From assembly GCA_964537875.1 (NCBI GenBank), contig CAZIDN010000125.1, positions 1-7,638 on the forward strand: DNA of 7,638 nt. The letters run 5' to 3'. The position numbers were made by a program, and so were the translations under genes. Of the stretch, positions 1 to 7,390 are shown in pieces (positions within the stretch are counted from its first letter, which is position 1; the number at the start of each line of letters is the position of its first letter). A model generated the notes under the pieces. The model had not been told where the DNA came from, searched no databases, and saw only the letters and a list, made by a program, of their open reading frames with translations. This stretch comes from JAPKZH01 sp964537875. Lineage in GTDB: Bacteria; Acidobacteriota; Aminicenantia; Aminicenantales; UBA4085.

Positions 1-172
1 AGAGAATTACGAGATTTTTTTTCGGGTTCATGGTTTCTCTCCATCGTTCGATTTCGAAGGATTGCGTCCTGCGGTTTAGGACATAGATAGTATAATCATT
101 TTCATTTATCAAGCACTTTTTATTGAACCTTTTTAGTTCTTGTGCTAGATTGAAAAAACCCGGGAAGCGTCA
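1..172. other. AT-rich leader region without a recognisable gene
   Basis: This stretch is much richer in A and T than the genes that follow. It holds a perfect TATAAT at 91-96, but no convincing -35 box lies 15-19 bases upstream of it. A five-pair hairpin (66-70 with 78-82) lies just before it. A second weak fold pairs 112-116 with 142-146. No open reading frame of note starts here. The most likely content is promoter and leader sequence for what follows, or the 3' flank of a gene to the left of the window. Confidence 0.4.
123..151 (+). promoter_or_regulatory. Candidate extended -10 promoter upstream of the small ORF
   Basis: TTGAAC at 123-128 is followed after exactly 17 bases by TAGATT at 146-151. 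The TGC just before the hexamer gives an extended -10 motif. Each hexamer matches the sigma-70 consensus at four of six positions, so this is a moderate site. A start near 158 would leave about 15 bases before the TTG at 173, which suits the short ORF there. Confidence 0.3.
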
Positions 173-376
173 TTGATCGAACGCGCCGAGCTCGACTTAT
201 GGCATCCCTACAAGCAGATGCTGCGGAGCCGTCTGTTCGAGAAGGCCGTCACGCGCGTCAAATGTCGCAGAGTCTGTACGGACGGGACCATTCCCTACGC
301 CCGTCCTCTTGAGGACGAAGCCTTTCCGAATACGAAGCGAATCCTGGAAGCGGCATGGCGATTGATGAAGGGATGA
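173..376 (+). CDS. Small hypothetical protein, 67 aa, doubtful
   Basis: I do not recognise this product. It would start at TTG (173) with only a weak GGGAAG-like ribosome binding site at 162-167, and it ends at TGA (374-376). The peptide is soluble and rich in Arg and Lys. It contains two cysteines in a VKCRRVCTDG segment and ends in a helical-looking ILEAAWRLMKG. There is no signal peptide, membrane segment or known motif. GC-rich third positions resemble the true genes nearby, and a candidate promoter lies just upstream, so it may be real. It could instead be the tail of a decayed longer gene: the frame is open back to a TAG at 146-148, without a better start. Finding homologues with the same start and length would settle it. 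Confidence 0.35.
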   Translation: MIERAELDLWHPYKQMLRSRLFEKAVTRVKCRRVCTDGTIPYARPLEDEAFPNTKRILEAAWRLMKG

Positions 377-395
377 TTTTGAGAATCCCTCAAAA
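377..395. repeat. Seven-pair hairpin between the small ORF and the tRNA
   Basis: TTTTGAG (377-383) pairs perfectly with CTCAAAA (389-395) around a five-base loop, directly after the TGA of the small ORF. The stem is AT-rich with a run of A on its 3' side, so it is not a classical + strand terminator. It overlaps the -35 box of the tRNA promoter and may be incidental. Confidence 0.25.
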
Positions 396-407
396 AAATG
401 ATAGAAT
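379..407 (+). promoter_or_regulatory. Sigma-70-type promoter for tRNA-Ser and probably the cyclase
   Basis: TTGAGA at 379-384 and TAGAAT at 402-407 each match the consensus at five of six positions and are separated by exactly 17 bases. Transcription would start near 414, leaving a leader of about 17 bases before the mature tRNA 5' end at 431. That is a normal arrangement for a tRNA processed by RNase P. No second promoter is visible before the cyclase gene, so the same transcript probably reads into it. Confidence 0.6.
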
Positions 408-430
408 AAGCCGGCCTTCCAGGTTTTCGC

Positions 431-525
<95 letters not shown>

Positions 526-544
526 TTCAAAAAGGATACCAGAG

Positions 545-558
545 CCTCCTCCAGGAGG
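545..558 (+). promoter_or_regulatory. Shine-Dalgarno inside a hairpin, cyclase gene
   Basis: CCTCC (545-549) can pair with GGAGG (554-558) around a TCCA loop. The paired GGAGG is the core of the only good ribosome binding site (AGGAGG, 553-558) for the cyclase gene. The stem could lower or condition translation. The site ends 2 bases before ATG 561 and 11 bases before ATG 570, so spacing is imperfect for either start. Confidence 0.45.
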
Positions 559-560
559 GG

Positions 561-2426
561 ATGAAGACGATGACGATCAGGATTAAGTTTTCGTTGGTCG
601 GACTGCCGCTGGTGTTCGCCGTTTGTCTCTTCATTTTCTTGGGGACTCTGTATTTCCAAAAGCGGCAGGCTCTCTCCGCTCTTGAATCCAAGATCCAGGT
701 GATGGGAGACCTGGCCGCGTATAACCTTAGCTTTGCTCTGCCCGCCAATAATCCGCGGGATGTCCAAGAAGTTATTGAGAGCCTCCGCCAGAATCAGGAC
801 CTGGCCTATGTCATCATCCTGGATCCATCGGGGAATATCATCGGGCAATACAGGAAAGCCCTGGCTGACCAATTGAACTACCGGTCGATCGGAGAAAATG
901 CCCTCTCGGATGACAAATCGATCCTCAAGGGCAAATCTGTCATCCAACGGCAGGATCAAACGCTGGGCGAGCTCTATTTGGGATTGACGCTCGATTCGCT
1001 CCGCCCAGCGCGAGAAACCGTGAGACGAAATCTTCTCCTGATCATCCTGATCATTTTTCTGCTGGGAGCGGCGGCGATTTTTATCGGCGGCTCGTTCATC
1101 ACCACGCCCCTGCGGCGGATGACCCGGACGGCACGAGAGATCGCAGACGGCGATCTGAGCCGAAGAGCCGTGGTTTCTGGCAGTGATGAAGTGGGACAGC
1201 TGGGCCGCTCGTTCAATGCCATGATCGACCATGTCCAAGCCAGCTACAGGCAAATGGAGGCCACCAAGCAGAGCTTGGAAAAGAGAGTGAAAGAACGGAC
1301 CAAGGAACTCCAGTCCGAGATCGGCGACCGCCGGAAGGCCGAGCAGGCCCTTCAAGATGCCAACATGAAACTCCAGCTGTCCGTTGAACAGTTGGAGCAG
1401 CGCAACGCCGAGTTCAAACTGCTGAACGAACTCTACAACTCTCTCCAAACCTGCACTTCGGAAAAGGAGATTTTTACCGTTTGTGCACAGTATGCCAAAC
1501 GGCTCTTTCCTGAGTTCGAAGGCATATTCTTCGTCTATCGGACCAGCCGAAAACTCCTCGAGCCTGCCGTCGTCTGGGGCGAATCCATTGCCGGTTTTGA
1601 TGTCATGGAACCGGATGAATGCTGGGCCCTGAGGCAGGGAAAACCTCATGTCGTGGAAAAACGGAATGCCGGCTTGATCTGCCCCCATATGGAAAACAAC
1701 GACCAGCTTTTCCAGCCCTATCTTTGTATTCCGCTTGTTACCCCCGATGAGATCATCGGGCTGTTAAACCTCAGATGTACCCCGTCCTTTGTTTCGGCCG
1801 GCTTGAGCCTTGCCGAAATCGGGCAGTATCGGAGTATCGATTTCACCCAGCAACTGGCCCTGAACTTTGCGGGGCGCATCGCTATGACTTTGGTGAATTT
1901 GGACCTGCGAGAAAGGCTCCACCAGCAATCCATCCGTGACCCGCTCACGGCGCTGTTCAACAGGCGGTTTATGGAAGAAACTCTGGACAAGGAAATATCC
2001 CGGGCCATGCGGTCCGGGCAGCCCCTGGGGATCATTATGATGGACATCGACTATCTCAAGAGATTCAACGATACCTACGGACACGAAGCCGGAGACATGA
2101 TGCTCCGGGCCTTGGGCAATTTCCTCCAGCAAAATGTCCGGAAAGGGGATATCGCTTGCCGCTTTGGCGGAGATGAATTTGTCCTCATCATGCCCGGCGC
2201 GTCGGCGATGATCGCCAAAGACAGGGCGGAGCTCCTTGTCAAGGACGTTCAGACTATCAAATTGACCTATTCCGACAAAGGCTTGAGCGGCATCTCGGCT
2301 TCCTTCGGCGTCGCCGTGTTTCCCGGCCATGGAGATTCTGCGGCGGTCCTGATTAAGGCGGCCGACACGGCCCTGCTGCTGGCCAAAAAGAGAGGCCGCA
2401 GTCAGGTCGTCATGGCCGGCGACTGA
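561..2426 (+). CDS. Membrane diguanylate cyclase: CHASE8-like sensor, HAMP, GAF-like, GGDEF
   Basis: Predicted to make cyclic di-GMP from two GTP at the inner membrane. Residues are counted from ATG 561. A membrane helix (about 10-32) precedes a periplasmic region of about 120 residues resembling CHASE8-type sensor domains. A second helix (158-180), a HAMP linker (about 180-227), a coiled coil (about 228-290) and a GAF-like domain (about 290-450, with ECWALRQGKPHVVE and YLCIPLVTPDEIIGLLNL) follow. The GGDEF domain covers about 455-621. It has an intact GGDEF active site at 536-540, the MDID and ND metal and nucleotide residues (D495, N503, D504), and an inhibitory I-site RKGD at 527-530, exactly five residues before GGDEF. 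It should therefore be active and product-inhibited. There is no EAL domain. The open frame extends back through the tRNA, so earlier starts are rejected; ATG 570 is an equally possible start. Its ligand is unknown. Confidence 0.92.
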   Translation: MKTMTIRIKFSLVGLPLVFAVCLFIFLGTLYFQKRQALSALESKIQVMGDLAAYNLSFALPANNPRDVQEVIESLRQNQDLAYVIILDPSGNIIGQYRKALADQLNYRSIGENALSDDKSILKGKSVIQRQDQTLGELYLGLTLDSLRPARETVRRNLLLIILIIFLLGAAAIFIGGSFITTPLRRMTRTAREIADGDLSRRAVVSGSDEVGQLGRSFNAMIDHVQASYRQMEATKQSLEKRVKERTKELQSEIGDRRKAEQALQDANMKLQLSVEQLEQRNAEFKLLNELYNSLQTCTSEKEIFTVCAQYAKRLFPEFEGIFFVYRTSRKLLEPAVVWGESIAGFDVMEPDECWALRQGKPHVVEKRNAGLICPHMENNDQLFQPYLCIPLVTPDEIIGLLNLRCTPSFVSAGLSLAEIGQYRSIDFTQQLALNFAGRIAMTLVNLDLRERLHQQSIRDPLTALFNRRFMEETLDKEISRAMRSGQPLGIIMMDIDYLKRFNDTYGHEAGDMMLRALGNFLQQNVRKGDIACRFGGDEFVLIMPGASAMIAKDRAELLVKDVQTIKLTYSDKGLSGISASFGVAVFPGHGDSAAVLIKAADTALLLAKKRGRSQVVMAGD

Positions 2427-2466
2427 TCCAGTTCAGCCAGAGAGTTGCTTCAGGCCAAATAAAATG

Positions 2467-2473
2467 AGGGGTG
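2467..2473 (+). promoter_or_regulatory. Ribosome binding site that favours start 2479
   Basis: AGGGGTG lies 5 bases before ATG 2479. The upstream in-frame ATG at 2464 has only a poor CAGG well before it. Starting at 2479 also places Lys and Arg directly before the hydrophobic stretch, as in a normal signal peptide. Confidence 0.5.
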
Positions 2474-2478
2474 TCGTC

Positions 2479-5400
2479 ATGAAAAATATCCGACTCCAAG
2501 CCGCCGCCAGAAAGCTTTTCATTCTGGTTCCTTTGTTGGCCGGTTTTGTTTGTATCCAAGAAATGATGCACGGGGAGAAGGCCGTACCGGCTTCGCCCTC
2601 GAATGCGGTTGCCGATGTCTTTGAAAGGTTCCAGGATCCCCCGGCCGAATACCGCAGTGCGCCCCTCTGGGTGTGGAACGACAGGATCACCCGCGACGAG
2701 ATCGATGAGCAGTTGTCGGATTTTAAGGCCCATGGTATCGGAGGCGTTTTTATCCATCCGCGGCCGGGCTTGGTCACGCCCTACCTTTCTCCAGAGTGGC
2801 TGTCGCTCGTCCGTCACGCCGTCGATGTCGGGAAAAAGCTAGGCATGAAGGTCTGGCTGTATGATGAGAACTCTTATCCCTCCGGATTTGCCGGGGGCCA
2901 CGTCCCGGCCCAGATGCCCGATGCGGTCCGCACGGGGCTGAGGATGACGACGGCGGCGGAGCTTCCCAAGAAATTCGAACGCCGGCCGTTGCTTATTTTA
3001 CGAAAAACGGCTTCCGGTTTCGAGGAAGTCACAGCCAAGACGGGCGAGCAGAATCCTGGGCCAGGGGCCTATTACATTTTTGATTTGAACAGGCAGGCGC
3101 CCAACCCTTGGTACGGCGGCTTCACCTATGTCGATCTGATGCGGCGGGACGTCACCGAAAAATTCCTGGACGTGACGATGAACGCTTATAAAAGCGCCAT
3201 CGGCGATGAATTCGGAGGTGTCGTGCCCGGCGTGTTCCAGGACGAGGCCGAGATCTCCCCGGCCGGCGGCCGCGATATGGTCGTCGTTAATTACACACCC
3301 GTTCTTTTTGACCGGTTTCAGGCCAAATGGGGGTATGATCTGCGGCTCCAGCTCCCCTCGCTTTTCGATGATATCGGGGACTATCAACGCGTCCGCCATA
3401 ATTATTATGCGACTCTCCTGGATCTCTTCATCGAGAACTGGGCCAAGCCCTACTTTGATTATTGCACGGCCAACAACCTCCTCTTCACCGGCCACTACTG
3501 GGAACACGAGTGGCCCCGGCCGGTGGTCAATCCGGACAGCATGGCCTTCTGCGCCTATGCCCATATGCCGGGAATCGATATCCTCATGAACGACTTCCAG
3601 CTCGACACTCACGCCCAGTTCGGCAACGCCCGGGCGGTCAAAGAGATCCGCAGCGCGGCCAACCAGATGGGCAGGCCGAGGACGATGTCCGAGACGTTCG
3701 GCGCCGGCGGCTGGGACATGACCTTCTTCGACCAAAAAAGGATCGCCGACTGGGAATATGCGCTGGGCGTCAATTTTGTGAACCAGCACCTTTCTTATGT
3801 GACGATCAAAGGCGCTAGGAAGCGAGACCATCCGCTCTCCTTCTCCTACCATGAACCCTGGTGGAATTCCTACAAGATCCTGGCCGATTATTTCGGCCGG
3901 CTGTCGGTGGCGCTCTCTTCCGGCAGGCAGGATAATCGGGTCCTGGTCATCGAGCCCACGACAACGGCATGGATGTATTATTCGGCGCGGGGAGAGACGG
4001 AGAAGGTCAAAGCCATCGGCAAGGATTTCCAGGATTTCGTCAACCGGCTGGAGGCAGCCCAGGTCGAGTATGATCTGGGCAGCGAGTCGATCATTAAAGA
4101 CTTCGGGAAAAACCAGGGCGAAAAATTCATTGTCGGCGAGCAGGCCTATGGGCTGGTCATTCTGCCCCCGGCCATGGAGAATTTGAATAGACCGACGGTT
4201 GAGCTATTGGATAAATATCTGTCAGGCGGCGGACGGATCCTTTCCTGGGTCAGGCCTCCGCAGTTCATAGAAGGGAAGGCCGACGACCGGCTGGAAAAGC
4301 TGGCCGCTCAATATCCCCAGAAATGGCTCATGGCGGCAGAGCCGCTCAGCCTTAAGAAAATCGATGAGTTGTGTCCGCCCCGTTTCGTCTTCGAGATTAC
4401 GGATACTAAGGGAGCATCGCCAATCCTCCTTTTCCACCATCGACGTTCGCTCAAAGACGGGGAGCTTATCTTTCTGGCGAACACGAGTAGCAAAGACGGC
4501 GCCTCGGGCACCATCCTGGGGGAAGGCCGGTCTTGCGAGCAGTGGGATCTTTTTTCGGGGAAGGCTTCCCCGTATCCCTGGCAGTGGGAAAAAGGCCGGC
4601 TCAAAGCAAAGTTCGGACTTCCTCCCGGCGGAAGCCTGTTGCTCTGTTTCAAGCCCGGGGCAGGGCCAAAGGTCCCTGGTCGAAGCGATCGAACATCGAT
4701 CCTGGCGCCCCAAAAAGAGCTGCTCATCAAGCGTGAATCTCCGAACATCCTGACCTTGGATTACTGCGACCTCACCCTCGGCGGGAAAACGGAGAAAGAC
4801 CTTTATTTTTACGAAGCCCAGCTCAAGACATTCCGGCACCATGGGCTGGACCGGAATCCCTGGGACAGCGCGGTTCAATACAAGACCAATATTTTGGACA
4901 AGGACAAATTCGCTCCAGATTCCGGGTTCGAGGCGGCGTTCAATTTTGAAGTCGCTGAGGGCGTGAATGCCGCCTCGATCCGGGCGGTTGTAGAAAGACC
5001 CGAGCTTTTTCAAGTATCCATCAACGGCCAGAAGATCGGGCCTGTGAAGGACAGGTGGTGGTTGGACCGGGCCTTCGGCGTCTTCGAGATCGGCAATTTC
5101 GTCAAGCCCGGGAACAATCAAGTTGTGTTAAAGGCCGCTCCGTTCACGATCCACAGCGAGCTGGAGCCGGTCTACGTGCTGGGCGATTTCGGGCTTGAAG
5201 CCAAGGCCAAAGGATTCAAGGTTGTTCCTTCTTCGGAATTGAAGCTGGGCGGCGCGTGGAATACCCAGGGGCTGCCTTTGTATTCGGGCGCGGTGGTTTA
5301 TAAGAAGACATACTACCTTCGTATGAATGACCTGCGCAAGAACCGCTTCTTGGTTGAGCTCGGCCGCTGGCTGGGCGCCGTGGCCGAGGTCAAAGTGAAC

Positions 5401-5673
5401 GGCAAATCGGCCGGCGTGATCGCCTCCGAGCCGGCGAGGCTTGATGTCACGGACTTCCTCACTTTGGGTATCAATGATGTGAGTGTCATAATCTACGGAA
5501 CGCTCAAGAACACACTCGGCCCCTTCCATAACAATCCGCGGCTGGGGATGGCCTGGCCGGGGTCATTCCAGCAAGGCGCCAAGGGCGGATATCCGTCTGG
5601 GTCGGAATACAGCGTCGTCGGCTACGGCCTCTTCGACGATTTCCAATTGACGGCGAAAAAAACGAACAGATAG
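2479..5673 (+). CDS. Exported GH106-like glycoside hydrolase (alpha-L-rhamnosidase type)
   Basis: A secreted or periplasmic glycosidase of 1064 residues. Characterised GH106 enzymes remove alpha-L-rhamnose from plant or microbial polysaccharides; the substrate here is an inference. A signal peptide (charged residues 2-12, hydrophobic core about 13-26) has no lipobox before C25. The N-terminal barrel opens with SAPLWVWN (60-67) and carries GIGGVFIHPRPG (86-97) and VWLYDENSYPSG (125-136). Other conserved acidic blocks are FQDEAE (253-258), TGHYWEHEWP (337-346), MSETFGAGGWD (403-413) and HEPWW (458-462). D255/E256, E344, E405 and E459 are candidate catalytic or metal-binding residues, not assigned by alignment. 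Beta-sandwich regions follow, and a jelly-roll sugar-binding-like domain (about 935-1060) closes the protein. Length is typical for the family. It lies 52 bases after the cyclase without a visible promoter, so it may be co-transcribed. No transporter or other glycosidase is adjacent. A related unclassified glycosidase family is the main alternative. Confidence 0.8.
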   Translation: MKNIRLQAAARKLFILVPLLAGFVCIQEMMHGEKAVPASPSNAVADVFERFQDPPAEYRSAPLWVWNDRITRDEIDEQLSDFKAHGIGGVFIHPRPGLVTPYLSPEWLSLVRHAVDVGKKLGMKVWLYDENSYPSGFAGGHVPAQMPDAVRTGLRMTTAAELPKKFERRPLLILRKTASGFEEVTAKTGEQNPGPGAYYIFDLNRQAPNPWYGGFTYVDLMRRDVTEKFLDVTMNAYKSAIGDEFGGVVPGVFQDEAEISPAGGRDMVVVNYTPVLFDRFQAKWGYDLRLQLPSLFDDIGDYQRVRHNYYATLLDLFIENWAKPYFDYCTANNLLFTGHYWEHEWPRPVVNPDSMAFCAYAHMPGIDILMNDFQLDTHAQFGNARAVKEIRSAANQMGRPRTMSETFGAGGWDMTFFDQKRIADWEYALGVNFVNQHLSYVTIKGARKRDHPLSFSYHEPWWNSYKILADYFGRLSVALSSGRQDNRVLVIEPTTTAWMYYSARGETEKVKAIGKDFQDFVNRLEAAQVEYDLGSESIIKDFGKNQGEKFIVGEQAYGLVILPPAMENLNRPTVELLDKYLSGGGRILSWVRPPQFIEGKADDRLEKLAAQYPQKWLMAAEPLSLKKIDELCPPRFVFEITDTKGASPILLFHHRRSLKDGELIFLANTSSKDGASGTILGEGRSCEQWDLFSGKASPYPWQWEKGRLKAKFGLPPGGSLLLCFKPGAGPKVPGRSDRTSILAPQKELLIKRESPNILTLDYCDLTLGGKTEKDLYFYEAQLKTFRHHGLDRNPWDSAVQYKTNILDKDKFAPDSGFEAAFNFEVAEGVNAASIRAVVERPELFQVSINGQKIGPVKDRWWLDRAFGVFEIGNFVKPGNNQVVLKAAPFTIHSELEPVYVLGDFGLEAKAKGFKVVPSSELKLGGAWNTQGLPLYSGAVVYKKTYYLRMNDLRKNRFLVELGRWLGAVAEVKVNGKSAGVIASEPARLDVTDFLTLGINDVSVIIYGTLKNTLGPFHNNPRLGMAWPGSFQQGAKGGYPSGSEYSVVGYGLFDDFQLTAKKTNR

Positions 5674-5674
5674 C

Positions 5675-5749
5675 AGCCGGGGTCAAACCTACTCGTTACG
5701 CACGTTCGCCGAGGGATTTTTGCGTAACGAGTAGGTTTGACCCCGGGCT
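5675..5749. repeat. Long inverted repeat, REP/MITE-like, possible terminator
   Basis: Bases 5677-5702 pair perfectly with 5721-5746: 26 bp around an 18-base loop. The pairing extends to 5675 and 5749 with one bulged base. The arm begins CCGGGGTCAAACC and ends GTTACGCA. The element starts one base after the glycosidase stop codon. GGGGTCA...TGACCCC palindromes of this kind are often dispersed repeats linked to REP-associated Y1 transposases; that assignment is from memory and general family knowledge. No transposase gene is in the window. The very stable stem could also stop read-through from the glycosidase or protect its mRNA 3' end, but no clear T run follows it. Confidence 0.8.
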
Positions 5750-5765
5750 GGGGAATTTTACCGGG

Positions 5766-5794
5766 TTGACATGGTTTTTTTGATGAGGTATAAG
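5766..5794 (+). promoter_or_regulatory. Near-consensus sigma-70 promoter of the DUF1846 gene
   Basis: A perfect TTGACA (5766-5771) and TATAAG (5789-5794, five of six) are separated by exactly 17 bases. Transcription would begin near 5801, giving a leader of about 63 bases. This is the strongest promoter in the window and makes the DUF1846 gene an independent unit. Confidence 0.75.
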
Positions 5795-5801
5795 GATTTT
5801 C

Positions 5802-5823
5802 GCCCAATCCGATATGATCGGGC
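5802..5823. promoter_or_regulatory. Imperfect palindrome at the predicted transcription start
   Basis: GCCCAATC (5802-5809) and GATCGGGC (5816-5823) are inverted copies with one mismatch and a six-base centre. The alternative pairing CCGAT/ATCGG (5809-5813 with 5817-5821) is also possible. Position at about +1 to +22 fits an operator or an mRNA leader hairpin. No regulator is identified. Confidence 0.3.
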
Positions 5824-5863
5824 AACCATCATTCTTGTTTTTTAAATTGGAAAGGAGAAAGGC

Positions 5864-7381
5864 GTGGCCGAGAAGATCGGGTTCGACAGCGAGCGCTATC
5901 TGAAAGAGCAGACGGCGGCTATCCGGGAAAGGGTCCGGCAGTTCAATAACAAACTCTACCTTGAGTTCGGCGGCAAGATCCTCTTCGACTATCACGCCGC
6001 CCGGGTCCTGCCCGGGTTCGACCCGAATGTGAAAATGAGGCTTTTCCAGCAGCTCAAGGACCAGGCCGATTTCCTCCTCTGCATCTTCGCCGGCGATATC
6101 GAACGGAAGAAAGTCCGGGCGGATTTCGGGATCACCTATGACGTCGATGCGCTCAAACTGATCGACGACCTGGCCGACTGGGGGATCAACGTCTGCGGGG
6201 TCGTCATCACCAGGTTTGAGGGCCAACCTTCGGCGAGGGTGTTCAAAAACAAGCTTGAGCGGCGCAACCTCAGGGTCTACACCCATAGCTTTACCAAAGG
6301 CTATCCGACCGACGTGGACGTCATTGTCAGCGATGCCGGCTACGGCGCCAACGAATACATCGAGACGAAAAAGCCGCTGGTCATCGTGACGGGTCCCGGC
6401 CCCGGCAGCGGCAAGATGGCCACCTGCTTGTCGCAGCTCTACCATGACTACCGGCGTGGAATCCAATCAGGATTCGCCAAGTTCGAGACGTTTCCCATCT
6501 GGAACCTTCCCCTCAAGCATCCGGTCAACGTCGCCTATGAAGCCGCCACAGCCGATATCCGTGATTTTAACATGGTCGACCCCTTCCATCTGGAGGCCTA
6601 TGGGACTGTCGCCGTGAATTACAACCGCGATGTCGAGATTTTCCCGGTGCTCAGGAGGATCCTCGAGAAGATCACGGGGATGGAATCCCTCTATAAATCG
6701 CCCACCGATATGGGAGTGAACCGGGCCGGCTTCGGGATCATCAACGATGAGATCGTCCGGGAGGCGGCCTTCCAGGAGCTCATCCGACGCTATTTCCGCT
6801 ATCTCTGTGAATATGCCATGGGCTTTGCCGACCACGAGACCGTCGAACGGGCCGAGCTCCTCATGAAAGAAATGAAGGTCAAACCCGAGGACCGGAAGGT
6901 CGTCGGGCCGGCCAGGCAGGCCGCCCAGGCCGCCATAGAAAAGGGGAAGGGCAACAAGGGCATCTTTTGCGGCGCGGCCATCGAACTCAAGGACGGGACG
7001 ATCATCACGGGCGAAAACTCGGCGCTCATGCATGCCGGGTCGAGCCTCGTCCTAAACGCCATCAAACATCTGGCGGAAATTCCTCCCAAGATCCCGCTCC
7101 TGTCGCCCGGGATCGTCGATGCCATCACCAACCTCAAGGAAACCATCCTGGGAGCCAAGACCATCAGCCTGGACGTCGAGGAAGTCCTGATCGCCCTCAG
7201 CATCAATGCCTCCTCGAATCCGATGGCCCAGATGGCGCTGGAGAGGCTCAAAGAGCTCCGCGGATGCGAAGTCCATATGACCCATATGCCGACGCCCGGC
7301 GACGAGGCCGGGCTGCGGAGGCTCGGCCTCAACCTGACCAGCGATTCGAATTTTTCGAGTAAAAGCCTTTTTATCACTTAA
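5864..7381 (+). CDS. DUF1846 (UPF0371) family protein
   Basis: A cytoplasmic protein of 505 residues, the usual length for this family, whose biochemical role I do not know to be established. It starts at GTG 5864 with a strong AAGGAG (5852-5857) six bases upstream. Family-like segments run through the whole protein: IGFDSERYLKEQ near the N-terminus, LEFGGKILFDYHAARVLPGF (33-52), a glycine-rich VTGPGPGSGKMATCLSQLYHD (175-195) resembling a nucleotide-binding P-loop with K184 and M185 in the GK-S/T position, PTDMGVNRAGF (280-290), and a C-terminal part with GENSALMHAGSS (383-394). There is no signal peptide or membrane helix. The P-loop likeness suggests, but does not prove, nucleotide binding or an ATP-dependent reaction. 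It has its own promoter and a downstream terminator-like hairpin, so it is probably monocistronic and not tied to the glycosidase. Family assignment is confident; function is not. Confidence 0.9.
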   Translation: MAEKIGFDSERYLKEQTAAIRERVRQFNNKLYLEFGGKILFDYHAARVLPGFDPNVKMRLFQQLKDQADFLLCIFAGDIERKKVRADFGITYDVDALKLIDDLADWGINVCGVVITRFEGQPSARVFKNKLERRNLRVYTHSFTKGYPTDVDVIVSDAGYGANEYIETKKPLVIVTGPGPGSGKMATCLSQLYHDYRRGIQSGFAKFETFPIWNLPLKHPVNVAYEAATADIRDFNMVDPFHLEAYGTVAVNYNRDVEIFPVLRRILEKITGMESLYKSPTDMGVNRAGFGIINDEIVREAAFQELIRRYFRYLCEYAMGFADHETVERAELLMKEMKVKPEDRKVVGPARQAAQAAIEKGKGNKGIFCGAAIELKDGTIITGENSALMHAGSSLVLNAIKHLAEIPPKIPLLSPGIVDAITNLKETILGAKTISLDVEEVLIALSINASSNPMAQMALERLKELRGCEVHMTHMPTPGDEAGLRRLGLNLTSDSNFSSKSLFIT

Positions 7382-7390
7382 GAAAAAATG

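Noticed and set aside
2998..3852. Open frame of 284 codons on the - strand inside the glycosidase
   Set aside because: Antisense shadow of a clearly coding region; no credible start context or recognisable domains.
4222..5121. Open frame of 299 codons on the - strand inside the glycosidase
   Set aside because: Same reason: opposite a continuous, domain-bearing gene and with no family likeness.
5675..5749. CRISPR repeat
   Set aside because: Only one palindromic unit exists; there are no regularly spaced direct repeats or spacers.
5696..6466. Open frame of 256 codons on the - strand spanning the inverted repeat and the DUF1846 gene
   Set aside because: It is antisense to a well-supported gene with promoter and ribosome binding site, and its 3' end runs through a non-coding palindrome.
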